From Thermoguttaceae bacterium (GTDB taxonomy: Bacteria; Planctomycetota; Planctomycetia; Pirellulales; Thermoguttaceae), in the NCBI GenBank assembly GCA_017408405.1, contig JAFQUP010000075.1, positions 19,316 to 83,315 of the forward strand: 64,000 nucleotides of DNA, read 5' to 3'. The notes below the pieces were generated by a model. The model did not search any database, had not been told where the DNA came from, and saw only the letters and a program-made list of their open reading frames with translations. The translations under genes and the position numbers were made by a program. Positions within the stretch are counted from its first letter, which is position 1, and the number at the start of each line of letters is the position of its first letter. Below, in pieces: positions 27,338-35,836 of the stretch.

Positions 27338-28600
27338 TTATTTTCCCAAAATTGCCGACATTCCGCCCTGGCCAAGAATTTGAGCGGCGGGAACAGCCGC
27401 GGCTGCTTCCGGAGAAGGCGCGGATCCGGAAGGAGTACTTTCAGCCGGCGCAGAAATCTCAGCTCCCGGAGCGGTGTTTTCCTCTGCCTCTGCCGCCGGA
27501 GAAACTGCCGGAGCAGGGGATTCCTCTGGTTTCGCGGCCGAAATGGACACTTCCTGATCCAATTTCGTTTCATCCTGACGCAAAAGAGCTTCCGCTTTCT
27601 CAATATTCGCCTTGGTAGCCGTCGAGGTCTGTGTCCATTTCGGCATTTCAAATAATGGCCTAAACACATTATTGTCGTGCTTAAGCACCAGCGTCGTGCG
27701 TGCTCCAATCGTCTTTCTGATCGTGTTCATCGTCTTCCAGAATTCATAAAATTCCGGTTCAAGCTGGTGAACACGCGCCGTAATCATCATCGCCTCATTA
27801 TCCGCCTGCTGCGTAATTTTTGTCGCCTCATTAATTCCACGGGCGATGATTCCCTGAGCGTCAACTTCCGCCTGCTTCGTAATCGCTTCGACATCACGTG
27901 CCCCCTTCTGCGCGATATTACTCGCGGCCGTCGCTCGATTCGCACGCATTTTCGCGATAATATCCTTCATATTTGTCTCAGGAAGCGAAATACGCTTGAT
28001 ACCGATCTGAAGCACTTCAATCCCGGAATCTTTCTCTTTTAAAACTTCATTAACGGCTTCGCAGATCCTTTTTTCAATTTCCGCGATCTTCACCTCGGAT
28101 CCGTTGGTAGAGATAAGGGCCGACATTGGATAATCTCCAAGGACAGGATTTTTCATCCCAATGACCGATGATTCAAGATTTTTCTCCGCGGCTTCCACGT
28201 CACCTCCAAACGCGCGGATAAATTTCAGTGCGTCACAGACTCGCCACGTCATGTAGGTCTTGAGAATGACCGTTTTGTCATCCTTTGTCTGATTGGAAAC
28301 ATGAGGCGTTTCGTAAATGCGTTTGCGCATATCGACAATCCTCGTCTGATCAATCGGCCAAGGGAGCTTGAAATGAAGCCCCGGTTCCGTCGTCACGGGT
28401 TCCATGGGACGGTCAAAACGGGTCACGACCGCGTTTTCATATTCGGAAACCTGATAGCTCATTCCGTATCCCAAAACGATCGTAATGATCAGCAGGGAAA
28501 GGAAAATGCGGAAAATGTACGTTCTCATCGAAAGTTTATTTTCCGGATCATGATGATGGCAATGGCAGCCGTGACCGTGATGATGGTGATGATGGGACAT
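27338..28600 (-). CDS. SPFH membrane protein, HflC-like, with a natural N-terminal His/Cys-rich segment
   Basis: 420 residues. The first 17 residues contain eleven His and two Cys (MSHHHHHHGHGCHCHHH). A membrane segment follows (about 28-48), then an SPFH domain of HflC type (VSEYENAVVTRFDRPM, PGLHFKLPWPID, SGIEVLQIGIKRISLPE) with a coiled-coil region (about 225-290). The C-terminal 85 residues are Ala/Pro/Glu-rich and probably disordered. The His/Cys-rich start should lie in the cytoplasm if topology is like HflC with a short N-tail, and could bind zinc, nickel or copper; this is an inference. GGAG precedes the ATG. Gene two of the operon, 90 bases after the first and 82 bases before the next. 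Confidence 0.88.
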   Translation of the reverse strand: MSHHHHHHGHGCHCHHHDPENKLSMRTYIFRIFLSLLIITIVLGYGMSYQVSEYENAVVTRFDRPMEPVTTEPGLHFKLPWPIDQTRIVDMRKRIYETPHVSNQTKDDKTVILKTYMTWRVCDALKFIRAFGGDVEAAEKNLESSVIGMKNPVLGDYPMSALISTNGSEVKIAEIEKRICEAVNEVLKEKDSGIEVLQIGIKRISLPETNMKDIIAKMRANRATAASNIAQKGARDVEAITKQAEVDAQGIIARGINEATKITQQADNEAMMITARVHQLEPEFYEFWKTMNTIRKTIGARTTLVLKHDNNVFRPLFEMPKWTQTSTATKANIEKAEALLRQDETKLDQEVSISAAKPEESPAPAVSPAAEAEENTAPGAEISAPAESTPSGSAPSPEAAAAVPAAQILGQGGMSAILGK

Positions 28601-28690
28601 GAAAAAAACTCCATTTATTTCTATTCTGATTTGTTTCTTAAATACGTGAGAAGGCTCTCTGTTTCACTAATTCCGACATAACCTTCCACG

Positions 28691-30604
28691 CTATTTCGCA
28701 TTACTCAAAATCGCGCGTGACATGCCGTTGCCTCCGGACTTCTGGGAATCAAAAAAGACTTCAATTGATTCATCCACAAGTACCAGACGCCGATCTTCAA
28801 GGACAGACTGCGCGTTATCAAGCCAGAATTGGAAACGATAGCAGCCCGGATTCAGACGATAGGTTTCATGCGCCTGAAGAACGCCCGCCGTTTCATTCTT
28901 CGCGTTTTGCACTTTGATAATTCCGTTGACTTTCGCCTGGGCAATCTCCGCCGCGGCCTGAACCTCTGCCTGATACTGTCGGCAAATCCCCTGTTCGCGC
29001 GCCGTGTGCAGCTTGCTCTCCTGGCGAATTTCCTCAGAAAGAACCTCCAGATAATCTTTAGCTGCCGAAACAGGCGGATGAAGATTCAAAAGCGAAACCT
29101 CAAGAACCTGAATACCGATTTCCTCCGCGTCAAGCTGCTTCTGGAGTCTGTCGGAGAGTTCTTTTGCGAACGCCGCCCGGTCCACACTCATGACATATTC
29201 CATCGTACGCCCCATCGTCGCGTCAACCAGTGCGCGGTAAGCAAACTCTGAAACCGCGTTTTCCGGATTCTGACACTTTTCAACATAATTAAAGAAACCG
29301 GTCGGATCCTCTTTAATCTTAAATTGAACCATCGCGTTCACGACAAATGATTCTTCCTGATTCAGAGGAATCTCAAACTCGGTACCATGCTCTTTCGTCC
29401 AAATATACGAATATTCCGCCGAGGTCTTTTTTTCGTATCCAATCGGAAGCATTGAGATTTTCTTGACCGGAAACGTCATAACGGTTCCAAATGGATACGG
29501 ATATTTGAAATGAATGCCCGGTTCAATGATCTCATGATGGATTTTTCCAAAATCTTTACGCACGCCGAATTCTCCAAGTCCCACGACATAAAGGCATGAA
29601 AGTGCCCACGCCATAAAGAAGACTAAAACCAATGACGGAACCATAGCGCGCGCGACAAAGCGAATCGACCATGAAGATCGGAAACTCACCCCCCATTTCT
29701 GCTCCATCGTAAAGAAGAAACTCTTAATCGGATTCCCGCGCACAAACACCATGTACCGCAGAAAAACGACTGTGGGCGATTTAAAAGAATCGTGCGTTGC
29801 TTTTGCCGTCATCCATCCGGAAAATAATCGGCAAAGCTGCTCAACAGAAACCAGCAGGGACCAGGCTAAAAAGAAGATACTCAACACCGTTTCCGGCCAA
29901 TCCACGATTTGACGCGAAAGCATCACCACCGCCAGAAAAGCCATGGCCCAGCAAGATTCCCAAGCGGCTTCCATCATCGATTCCGCCTCTGGAAGATCCC
30001 GCGAATTCTCCTCATCTCCCGCAATCGCGTCGAAAGATCGAGCAAGCATCAGCCACACGATACTGCACGTCATCGCCAAAATCGCGATGAGAACAGTTTG
30101 CCCGGCAGGAATCAGCAGCACATTCTCAACCGGAAACGTCCACTTTGAAAGAACAAGCGCCGCGAAACCAGCAAAAATAACCGTAGGAATGATCCCAATA
30201 AGCAGAAAATGGATCGTTTTGGACTGATCAAATTCAATCTCATACGGATTTTCAACGTTATTTCCCCATTCCGGACGGCGCCAGTTTTTCACTTCAAGAA
30301 GTTTCGCGCGAAGACGGCCCGCATGCGCCACGAGAAAGGACGTGATCGCGACTAAAGAAAGCTGAATCCCCAAAACTGTCGTCAAAAGCGAGCCGGATCC
30401 CCAGATCCGAAGCCCATAGACAAACATCACTATCGCGGAAACCGTCGCGAAACCTGCCGTTCCGAGAACCAGACCGCGCCAGCTCCCCGAACGATAACCA
30501 ACTTTACTGGATGATGTCTCGCGAACGACTCCGGCAGAGTATTCTGAACGACCTCCGGATGAAGGACTTTCAGAAGAAGCATGCTCATATTCGGATTTAC
30601 TCAT
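28691..30604 (-). CDS. SPFH membrane protein, HflK-like, with a multi-spanning N-terminal domain
   Basis: 637 residues. The N-terminal half has about six membrane segments (around 45-67, 73-95, 133-155, 165-190, 215-255 and 320-345), preceded by a Ser-rich cytoplasmic tail. The SPFH domain begins at about 345 (VGLGEFGVRKDFGK, PGIHFKYPYPFGT) and shows the HflK-type features MVQFKIKEDPTGFFNYV and GIQVLEVSLLNLHPP, then a helical Ala/Glu/Gln-rich region. Ordinary HflK has one membrane segment and about 420 residues, so the extra multi-spanning domain is unusual. First gene of the operon, with GGGAAGA upstream of the ATG and a good promoter at 30737. Confidence 0.85.
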   Translation of the reverse strand: MSKSEYEHASSESPSSGGRSEYSAGVVRETSSSKVGYRSGSWRGLVLGTAGFATVSAIVMFVYGLRIWGSGSLLTTVLGIQLSLVAITSFLVAHAGRLRAKLLEVKNWRRPEWGNNVENPYEIEFDQSKTIHFLLIGIIPTVIFAGFAALVLSKWTFPVENVLLIPAGQTVLIAILAMTCSIVWLMLARSFDAIAGDEENSRDLPEAESMMEAAWESCWAMAFLAVVMLSRQIVDWPETVLSIFFLAWSLLVSVEQLCRLFSGWMTAKATHDSFKSPTVVFLRYMVFVRGNPIKSFFFTMEQKWGVSFRSSWSIRFVARAMVPSLVLVFFMAWALSCLYVVGLGEFGVRKDFGKIHHEIIEPGIHFKYPYPFGTVMTFPVKKISMLPIGYEKKTSAEYSYIWTKEHGTEFEIPLNQEESFVVNAMVQFKIKEDPTGFFNYVEKCQNPENAVSEFAYRALVDATMGRTMEYVMSVDRAAFAKELSDRLQKQLDAEEIGIQVLEVSLLNLHPPVSAAKDYLEVLSEEIRQESKLHTAREQGICRQYQAEVQAAAEIAQAKVNGIIKVQNAKNETAGVLQAHETYRLNPGCYRFQFWLDNAQSVLEDRRLVLVDESIEVFFDSQKSGGNGMSRAILSNAK

Positions 30605-30736
30605 ATTTTATCTTCCCATTTTTTTCAGGGCATTGACTCAGCAGAGTATGGGGACGCACAAGAAGGCAAATAAAAACCACCTCAAATCAACGCAAACACC
30701 CCAATCTGCAAAAAATCTCTATTTTCGTCTTGCCTA

Positions 30737-30764
30737 ATTATACCACAAAACTATTTAAATGCAA
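30737..30764 (-). promoter_or_regulatory. promoter of the SPFH-ATPase operon
   Basis: Minus strand TTGCAT (30759-30764), 16-base spacer, TATAAT (30737-30742) preceded by TGG (extended -10). The leader is about 125 bases. The rest of 30605-30974 holds only this and the pyrK promoter. Confidence 0.7.
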
Positions 30765-30919
30765 TAGATTCCCCAAATCCCCTGTCTTAAATTAATAAAA
30801 ATTTCACACAGCAACCGGAAGAATCGTTAAATTTCGCGCAATCTCGCTTCAATTACGGATAATACGTAAAACAGGGGGTTTTGGTTCAGAAAGGCGGGCC
30901 TTTTCTTTTTTTCGTGACG

Positions 30920-30928
30920 TGCTATAAT
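30920..30928 (+). promoter_or_regulatory. extended -10 promoter of pyrK
   Basis: TGCTATAAT with no good -35. Because the first possible ATG (30927) lies inside this element, it supports the start at 30975. Confidence 0.6.
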
Positions 30929-30974
30929 GAACAAAAGTATTAAGGTTATTTCCCTTTCCACGAAAGACATTTTC

Positions 30975-31820
30975 ATGAATACCATTTTTCATCAAACCGT
31001 AAAAATCATCAGAAATGAAGCCGTCGGCGATCAAATTTGGCGAATCCGCATTGCCTCAAAGGAAATCGCCCGCACAGTTAAACCTGGACAGTTCTGCATG
31101 CTGCGTCTTCCCGGTTTTCACGCTCCGCTTTTGGGCCGTCCTCTCGCGATTTTTCGAGCGGACAGCGATTCCATTGATGTCGTCTACGCCGTTGTCGGTA
31201 AAGGAACGGAACTCATGGCAAAGTTCGTTCCAGGGCAGGACATTGAGATCTGGGGTCCTCTTGGGAACGGTTTTCCGCTTAATTCAGACAAAACGCAATG
31301 GCCAACACGCCCTCTCCTCGTCGCTGGCGGTATCGGACAAACGCCCATGTTCCTCTTGGCTCAAGCATTCCTGAACGAATCCCGAACCGAAAAAGTCACC
31401 CTTCTCTGGGGAGGAAGAGACAAAGCTCATTTGGCCTGTCTTGAAGATTTTGAAGAACTTGCGGCCCAATTCCCGGGACGTCTTGAGATTTTAAACGCGA
31501 CAGATGACGGCAGCTACGCCCATCACGGATTCGTCACCGAACTGGAAAAAGAACAGCTCGATTCCGGAGAATTTACTTCAGAAAATTCCTGTGTCTATTC
31601 CTGCGGTCCTGAACCAATGCTGAAAAAAGTCGCGGAATTGGCACAAAACGCCAGCCTGACATGCTGGGTCTCACTGGAAACCCCCATGGCTTGCGGAATG
31701 GGAATCTGTTTCACCTGCATCACGAAATGCAAAGACAAAAACGCGCCGGAAGGGTGGGATTACTGCCGCACCTGCACCGAGGGACCGGTTTTTAACGCGG
31801 AAAAACTCGTATGGGAGTGA
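30975..31820 (+). CDS. pyrK: dihydroorotate dehydrogenase electron transfer subunit (PyrK type)
   Basis: 281 residues from ATG 30975. The protein has an FAD-binding barrel (PGQFCMLRLPG, then LLGRPLAIF near residue 55), an NAD-binding domain (LLVAGGIGQTPMF near 115), and a C-terminal 2Fe-2S cluster site (ETPMACGMGICFTC, with further Cys in CKDK and YCRTC). PyrK passes electrons from dihydroorotate via FAD and 2Fe-2S to NAD in type 1B dihydroorotate dehydrogenase, part of pyrimidine synthesis. The partner pyrD is not next to it here. Related sulfide- or ferredoxin-linked reductases share this fold, but the Cys pattern fits PyrK best. Confidence 0.88.
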   Translation: MNTIFHQTVKIIRNEAVGDQIWRIRIASKEIARTVKPGQFCMLRLPGFHAPLLGRPLAIFRADSDSIDVVYAVVGKGTELMAKFVPGQDIEIWGPLGNGFPLNSDKTQWPTRPLLVAGGIGQTPMFLLAQAFLNESRTEKVTLLWGGRDKAHLACLEDFEELAAQFPGRLEILNATDDGSYAHHGFVTELEKEQLDSGEFTSENSCVYSCGPEPMLKKVAELAQNASLTCWVSLETPMACGMGICFTCITKCKDKNAPEGWDYCRTCTEGPVFNAEKLVWE

Positions 31821-31850
31821 ACGCGCGTAAAACATAAATAAAAAAAGAAG

Positions 31851-31893
31851 AAGAATGAATCACGTAAAATTTAATCCTGTGATTCATTCTTCA
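31851..31893. terminator. bidirectional terminator between pyrK and the coiled-coil cluster
   Basis: A 14-base-pair perfect stem GAAGAATGAATCAC / GTGATTCATTCTTC flanked by A- and T-rich ends, between convergent genes. Confidence 0.8.
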
Positions 31894-31947
31894 AAATAAA
31901 ACTCAAAGGACCTCCTAAACTCTGTATTCAGAAGGTCCCGTTAAAAA

Positions 31948-32310
31948 CTAATTGGGCGCGCTTACTTTCGGACTGTTTTTCTTAAACGGTACGGTTCCGT
32001 ATTCTGACGGTGGACATTCAAAATAATGAATCGCGGCAGCAACCAGAACGAAAATCAGTGAAAGGGTCAAAAGGACCGTGTAAAGATCCATGCGCGGCGG
32101 TCGGTACATTATCGGCTTTTCGTCCTCCTCCGGCCCTTCCAGAGGCATAGCCTCGTCGGACATGGGATCCGCCTCAAACTCACCACCGTCCATTGACTCA
32201 GGCATTTCACCTTCAGCAAACTCTTCGCCAGCCTGGAAATCCTCTTCCATCGGCATTTCTTCCATCAGTTCATCATCCGAAAGGAAATCGTCATTCTGTT
32301 CTTTACTCAT
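31948..32310 (-). CDS. small acidic single-pass membrane protein
   Basis: 120 residues. The first 70 are strongly acidic (Glu, Asp and Met rich, almost no basic residues). A membrane segment lies near 76-95 (LYTVLLTLSLIFVLVAAAIHYF), and a short tail rich in Pro and Lys follows. No known domain. AAGGAG precedes the ATG. It starts 15 bases after the coiled-coil gene, so the two are almost certainly co-transcribed. If the N-terminus is cytoplasmic, the acidic domain could bind a basic partner; this is speculation. Confidence 0.75.
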   Translation of the reverse strand: MSKEQNDDFLSDDELMEEMPMEEDFQAGEEFAEGEMPESMDGGEFEADPMSDEAMPLEGPEEDEKPIMYRPPRMDLYTVLLTLSLIFVLVAAAIHYFECPPSEYGTVPFKKNSPKVSAPN

Positions 32311-32325
32311 GATTACTCCTTGGAA

Positions 32326-33192
32326 TTAAAGAGGCTGAACGATGCATCCGGGAATAATGTTAATAGTCTGTTCACTTCGCAAATTCGCGAAAGTACAGGT
32401 AGCAGTATCAGGCAGAACCGCTTCAACCTCTACGTCGCAGAGATACATACTGCCGTCTTTGGAGAGGAGCTTAAATTTATGCCCAACGCGCACACCGTCA
32501 TCGCTTCCGACATTAACTTTGATTTTTCGTCCGGCCTGCTCAATGACACGCCCCTGCATCGCGGCAGGCGGAGCCTGGGTCCGATAGTAATCCAGGTCAT
32601 TAATCATATTATTATACGTAAGTACCTCATTCGCGCGAACGTTCTCATTTTTCAGGTCATCATTTCTGGAAGCCAGCTCTTTATTGCGGCGTTCCAGCTG
32701 AGTAATCTGATTCATATAGTCCGTTTTGTCGGCGAGCTGATCAGAAATATCGGTAATCTCACGCTGCAGCCCCTTGACGGCATCCCGAAGAAGCTCATGT
32801 CCGCTGGCGATAGTAACCAGCGCTTTGTGCGTATTGTCAAGATGACCGTTCGTTTCGGCATAGGAAGTCTCAATAGACTGTTTGAGGTTTTCGACTTCAG
32901 TCGTCTGCTTGTCCCTCAAAGCCGTCACTTCACTTTGGGCATTCACGCTTCTCTGAAGAGCCACTTCATACGTACCAACCAGAATGGCATAGGCACTGCG
33001 AAGCTCCTGAATTTCTTTCTGAGCGTTTTCCAACTGCTGTTTGATGCCCATGGGATACCCTTGAGAGGTATCCGTATTATCCACCATTCTGCGCCAGTTG
33101 GTGTGAGTCATATAGACGGCAAGCGTCAAGGTCATCAAAGCCAGACTCAAAACAAAAATGAGTACGACAAAAATCTTTCCGACCAGGTTCAT
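32326..33192 (-). CDS. membrane-anchored coiled-coil protein
   Basis: 288 residues. An N-terminal membrane segment (about 6-27) leads into YMTHTNWR, a motif shared with the next upstream gene. A long coiled coil covers about 45-195 (heptads of Leu/Ile with Glu, Gln, Asn). The C-terminal 80 residues form a predicted beta-rich domain (GRVIEQAGRKIKVNVGSDDG, then GHKFKLLSKDGSMYLCDVEV), reminiscent of the end domain of the MreC-like or FlgT-like beta folds but not assignable. AAGGA precedes the ATG. I believe similar proteins are conserved in planctomycetes; the function is unknown. Confidence 0.75.
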   Translation of the reverse strand: MNLVGKIFVVLIFVLSLALMTLTLAVYMTHTNWRRMVDNTDTSQGYPMGIKQQLENAQKEIQELRSAYAILVGTYEVALQRSVNAQSEVTALRDKQTTEVENLKQSIETSYAETNGHLDNTHKALVTIASGHELLRDAVKGLQREITDISDQLADKTDYMNQITQLERRNKELASRNDDLKNENVRANEVLTYNNMINDLDYYRTQAPPAAMQGRVIEQAGRKIKVNVGSDDGVRVGHKFKLLSKDGSMYLCDVEVEAVLPDTATCTFANLRSEQTINIIPGCIVQPL

Positions 33193-33296
33193 GGGAGTCC
33201 TTTTTATTTTTTAAAATCTGAATACGCCCTTGGGCATCAATGGCGACGTTCATACAGGTTACGGGGAATTCGCCGGCACGCTATTCGCGCGGAAAA

Positions 33297-33860
33297 TCAT
33301 TCAACCGGACGTTCTTTCTGGTCAATCGTCAAACTTCGCGCGCGTTTCTGAAGCGCGATAATCTGCTGATTGAGGTCTTCGATCTGATTCATGTTTTTCA
33401 CGTATTCGTGCATTACCCGAATACGCTCATTACGCTCATTCTGTACTTTAATAAGCGTGTCATCCGAAGCGGTACGAGCCTTAATCATGAAAAGCGTCAG
33501 CTGCACCAGTTTATTCAAATGCGCGGACGTTTCTTTTTCGTTTTTGGTTCGGGTTTCCAGATAGGATTCATATTCACTCTGACGATTCTCCACTTCACTC
33601 GTTAAGGCCGCGACGACCCGGTCACGGAGCTTTTCCTCATCCTCGATGGCAGCCTGAAGCTGGGAATTCTGCTGACGATAACCGACCTTACTGCCGGAAC
33701 CTTCCAGAATCCCGGAAGCGTGTTCCACTTCTTTCGTAAGTTTTTCCGCTCGGTCACGCCAGTCGGTATGGGTCATATAGATGGCCCCTGACATCACCAG
33801 CAGCATAAGACTGAACATGAAAATCAAAACTACCAGCGTTTTGCCAAACAGGTTCTTCAT
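33297..33860 (-). CDS. membrane-anchored coiled-coil protein, paralog
   Basis: 187 residues from ATG 33860 (GGAGAA upstream); the longer frame begins at 33929. Same plan as the downstream gene: a membrane segment at about 6-27, then YMTHTDWRDRAEKL matching YMTHTNWRRMVDN, then coiled coil to the end. It lacks the C-terminal beta domain. The pair is clearly duplicated. First gene of the operon formed with the two following genes, separated by 104 and 15 bases. Confidence 0.72.
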   Translation of the reverse strand: MKNLFGKTLVVLIFMFSLMLLVMSGAIYMTHTDWRDRAEKLTKEVEHASGILEGSGSKVGYRQQNSQLQAAIEDEEKLRDRVVAALTSEVENRQSEYESYLETRTKNEKETSAHLNKLVQLTLFMIKARTASDDTLIKVQNERNERIRVMHEYVKNMNQIEDLNQQIIALQKRARSLTIDQKERPVE

Positions 33861-34453
33861 GCGCCGTTCTCCGAATGTATCCTGAATCCGAATCTGCCGA
33901 TCCGAAATGCGATTTATGATTACGATCAAAATTCACGCCGGGGAATAAATACTCGCCCAGGCTCAAATGGCGGTCTGCCAAATTGACTTTACCACAGTAT
34001 ATTCCGTCTTGAGAATTTAGCAACATTAAAATTACTATTTTCCACTGAAAAGTTTAAATTCATCACGAAATAAACTTAAATGGCAACACACCTTTTATTT
34101 TGTATCGTGATTCTTCAACAGTTTTCTGAAAAGATTCTGCTATCAAAGAGCCAAACTTCTCTTCTTTTTACGACTTGAGATCTGTTTGTTTGGATTGTGA
34201 CGATTTTTTGGAGAACCTTTCTCGAACATCCCGCGCTTTACATAGAAAAAATCAGAAACAAGCGGAACTCCGCCGAAACATCCTGGAAAATCATGAAGCA
34301 GGAAACAGAGACCGGCGTATTTAACTGTTCCAAGAAAAAGGAAAAAGCCGGTTTCCCGACTTTCAGCCTTTGAAATGTTCGGGAACATATAAGAGACGAA
34401 TCGACTTCTCTCCATCTCTTATACAGTCCAGAGCATTTAACATCCGAGTAAAC
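33861..34453. other. 593-base intergenic region
   Basis: No gene can be supported. Frames on the minus strand (34143-34415) have no usable ribosome binding site and no recognisable product. Two inverted repeats sit next to each other: ATGTTCGGGAACAT (34375-34388), a 14-base palindrome that could be an operator, and TATAAGAGA/TCTCTTATA (34388-34423), a nine-base-pair hairpin that could end the HTH-receiver transcript although it lacks a T-run. Confidence 0.4.
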
Positions 34454-35026
34454 TCAGATCAGTTCCTTTCTGACACCCACCAAAGTCTTCAGACGCTCGG
34501 CGAGGAGGGAAGCGTCGAACGGTTTACGGAACGTTTCATTGATATTGGAACGATCGATATAGTTCGTGCTGCCGTCGTCGGGCAAAAGAGCAATGAGAAT
34601 AATGTCAGCAAATTCGCTGTTGCGGCGCAGATTCTGACAAATCTGCAGCGCCTCTGTTCTGCCGATAGAGAAATCGACTACAATGCAGTCAGGGTGAAAA
34701 CTTTCCGCCTGGATACCCGCATCAAAACCACTCGCTGCGACTTCAACTTTAAACTGACGTTCAAGCGGAAGTTCACGGCGAAGATTCTCAATAAGAACCT
34801 GGTCCTGCGCGACAACCAAAACTTTCGCAACCGCTGCGTCTTCAAGCTCAGTAGTTGGCATTCCATGTTCTTTCAGGAATTTAATCAGGTATTCACGCGG
34901 AATACGACGATCCTGAGAACCAGGAATACGATAACCTTTCAATCGACCGGAATCGAACCACTTACTGACTGTACGCGGTGCCACTTTGCAAATTTTGGCA
35001 ACCTGACCAGTTGTGAAGACCTTCAT
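34454..35026 (-). CDS. excisionase-type HTH protein fused to a receiver domain
   Basis: 190 residues. Residues 1-55 form a MerR/excisionase-like winged helix (FTTGQVAKICKVAPRTVSKW, then RRIPREYLIKFL). From about residue 68 there is a response-regulator receiver: VLVVAQDQ with a Gln-Asp acidic start, the phosphoacceptor Asp in DCIVVDFS, Thr/Ser-like positions and the conserved Lys in FRKPFD. The usual order in response regulators is receiver first and DNA-binding second, so this order is reversed. GGAGA precedes the ATG. It is probably a transcription regulator acting on envelope or replication genes, but no target can be deduced. No histidine kinase is nearby. Confidence 0.8.
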   Translation of the reverse strand: MKVFTTGQVAKICKVAPRTVSKWFDSGRLKGYRIPGSQDRRIPREYLIKFLKEHGMPTTELEDAAVAKVLVVAQDQVLIENLRRELPLERQFKVEVAASGFDAGIQAESFHPDCIVVDFSIGRTEALQICQNLRRNSEFADIILIALLPDDGSTNYIDRSNINETFRKPFDASLLAERLKTLVGVRKELI

Positions 35027-35836
35027 GGTAGGCTCTCCGTTTTAACAACTCGCCTCGACTCAATTACCTGAATCGCCCCCCTTGGGCTTTCCAGGATCAG
35101 ATCCCCCCTGATGTTAAATTACCTGTGGAGAGGCAAAAACTCCAAAGTCCTTTAAGTTCAGTTTGGGTTGAGGGTCTGAACTGTAACTGCTTCAATAATT
35201 TTATTTTTGCAGGTTGTTTTACCTATGCTTGAATTAACATCGGCACAGGAACCATCAAGGTTGAGGGAAATTCGGATTTTTTCAAATTTATTAAAAATCT
35301 CTCAAAATTCCATTATCCCAAAACAGCCTGAAAATCCGCACGTGCGCAATTTTTCAATCACATAGGTCCTGCGAAGACAAAACCAAATGAACGGATTACA
35401 CCGGCATTAGGAAATAAACACCTTATGCCAACTGTATTTAAGATTTCGTATTTTCGGTGAATAAACTTTAGCTTTTCCCCTCCCCTTTCGGAAGATTTTC
35501 CACAACTCCTCCAAAACCGCCTGGAGACTTTTTACGGACTATTTAATCTTTCCAAAGAACTCCTTCTATCCAAGAGAAAAATAACCGCTATTAAATAAAT
35601 TGATTCTTCATAGCCGGATTTTGCCAATGAAACTTCTCGTAAATTTTCGTTCCAATCTCCGCGTTCCTTTCTTCATTTCATGATAATTTTTTTATTTTTT
35701 AAAAATTTTTTTCAAAACACTGCACTTAAATAAATTTTTTTCCCATATTAAAAGCATGAGGCAAACAAAGCCTTAAAATGAAAACGAAAATAATTCGGTT
35801 AATTTAATTTTTCAACTTGACGAAAGGAACAAAAAC
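35027..35836. other. 810-base intergenic region
   Basis: Divergent promoter region of the HTH-receiver and PDZ genes. It is AT-rich with no gene. One hairpin, AGTTCAG/CTGAACT (35155-35182, 14-base loop), is seen. No confident sigma70 promoter could be picked. Confidence 0.4.

Noticed and set aside
28547..28600. Oligo-His codons as a cloning vector tag
   Set aside because: The run continues in frame into HGHGCHCHHHD and a native SPFH protein inside an operon, with no vector sequence around it.
32320..33351. 343-codon + strand frame opposite the coiled-coil gene
   Set aside because: The minus strand shows ribosome binding sites, an anchor and a paralog; the + frame has none of these.
34143..34415. 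90-codon minus-strand frame after the HTH-receiver gene
   Set aside because: No spaced ribosome binding site, no recognisable product, and the frame covers inverted repeats.
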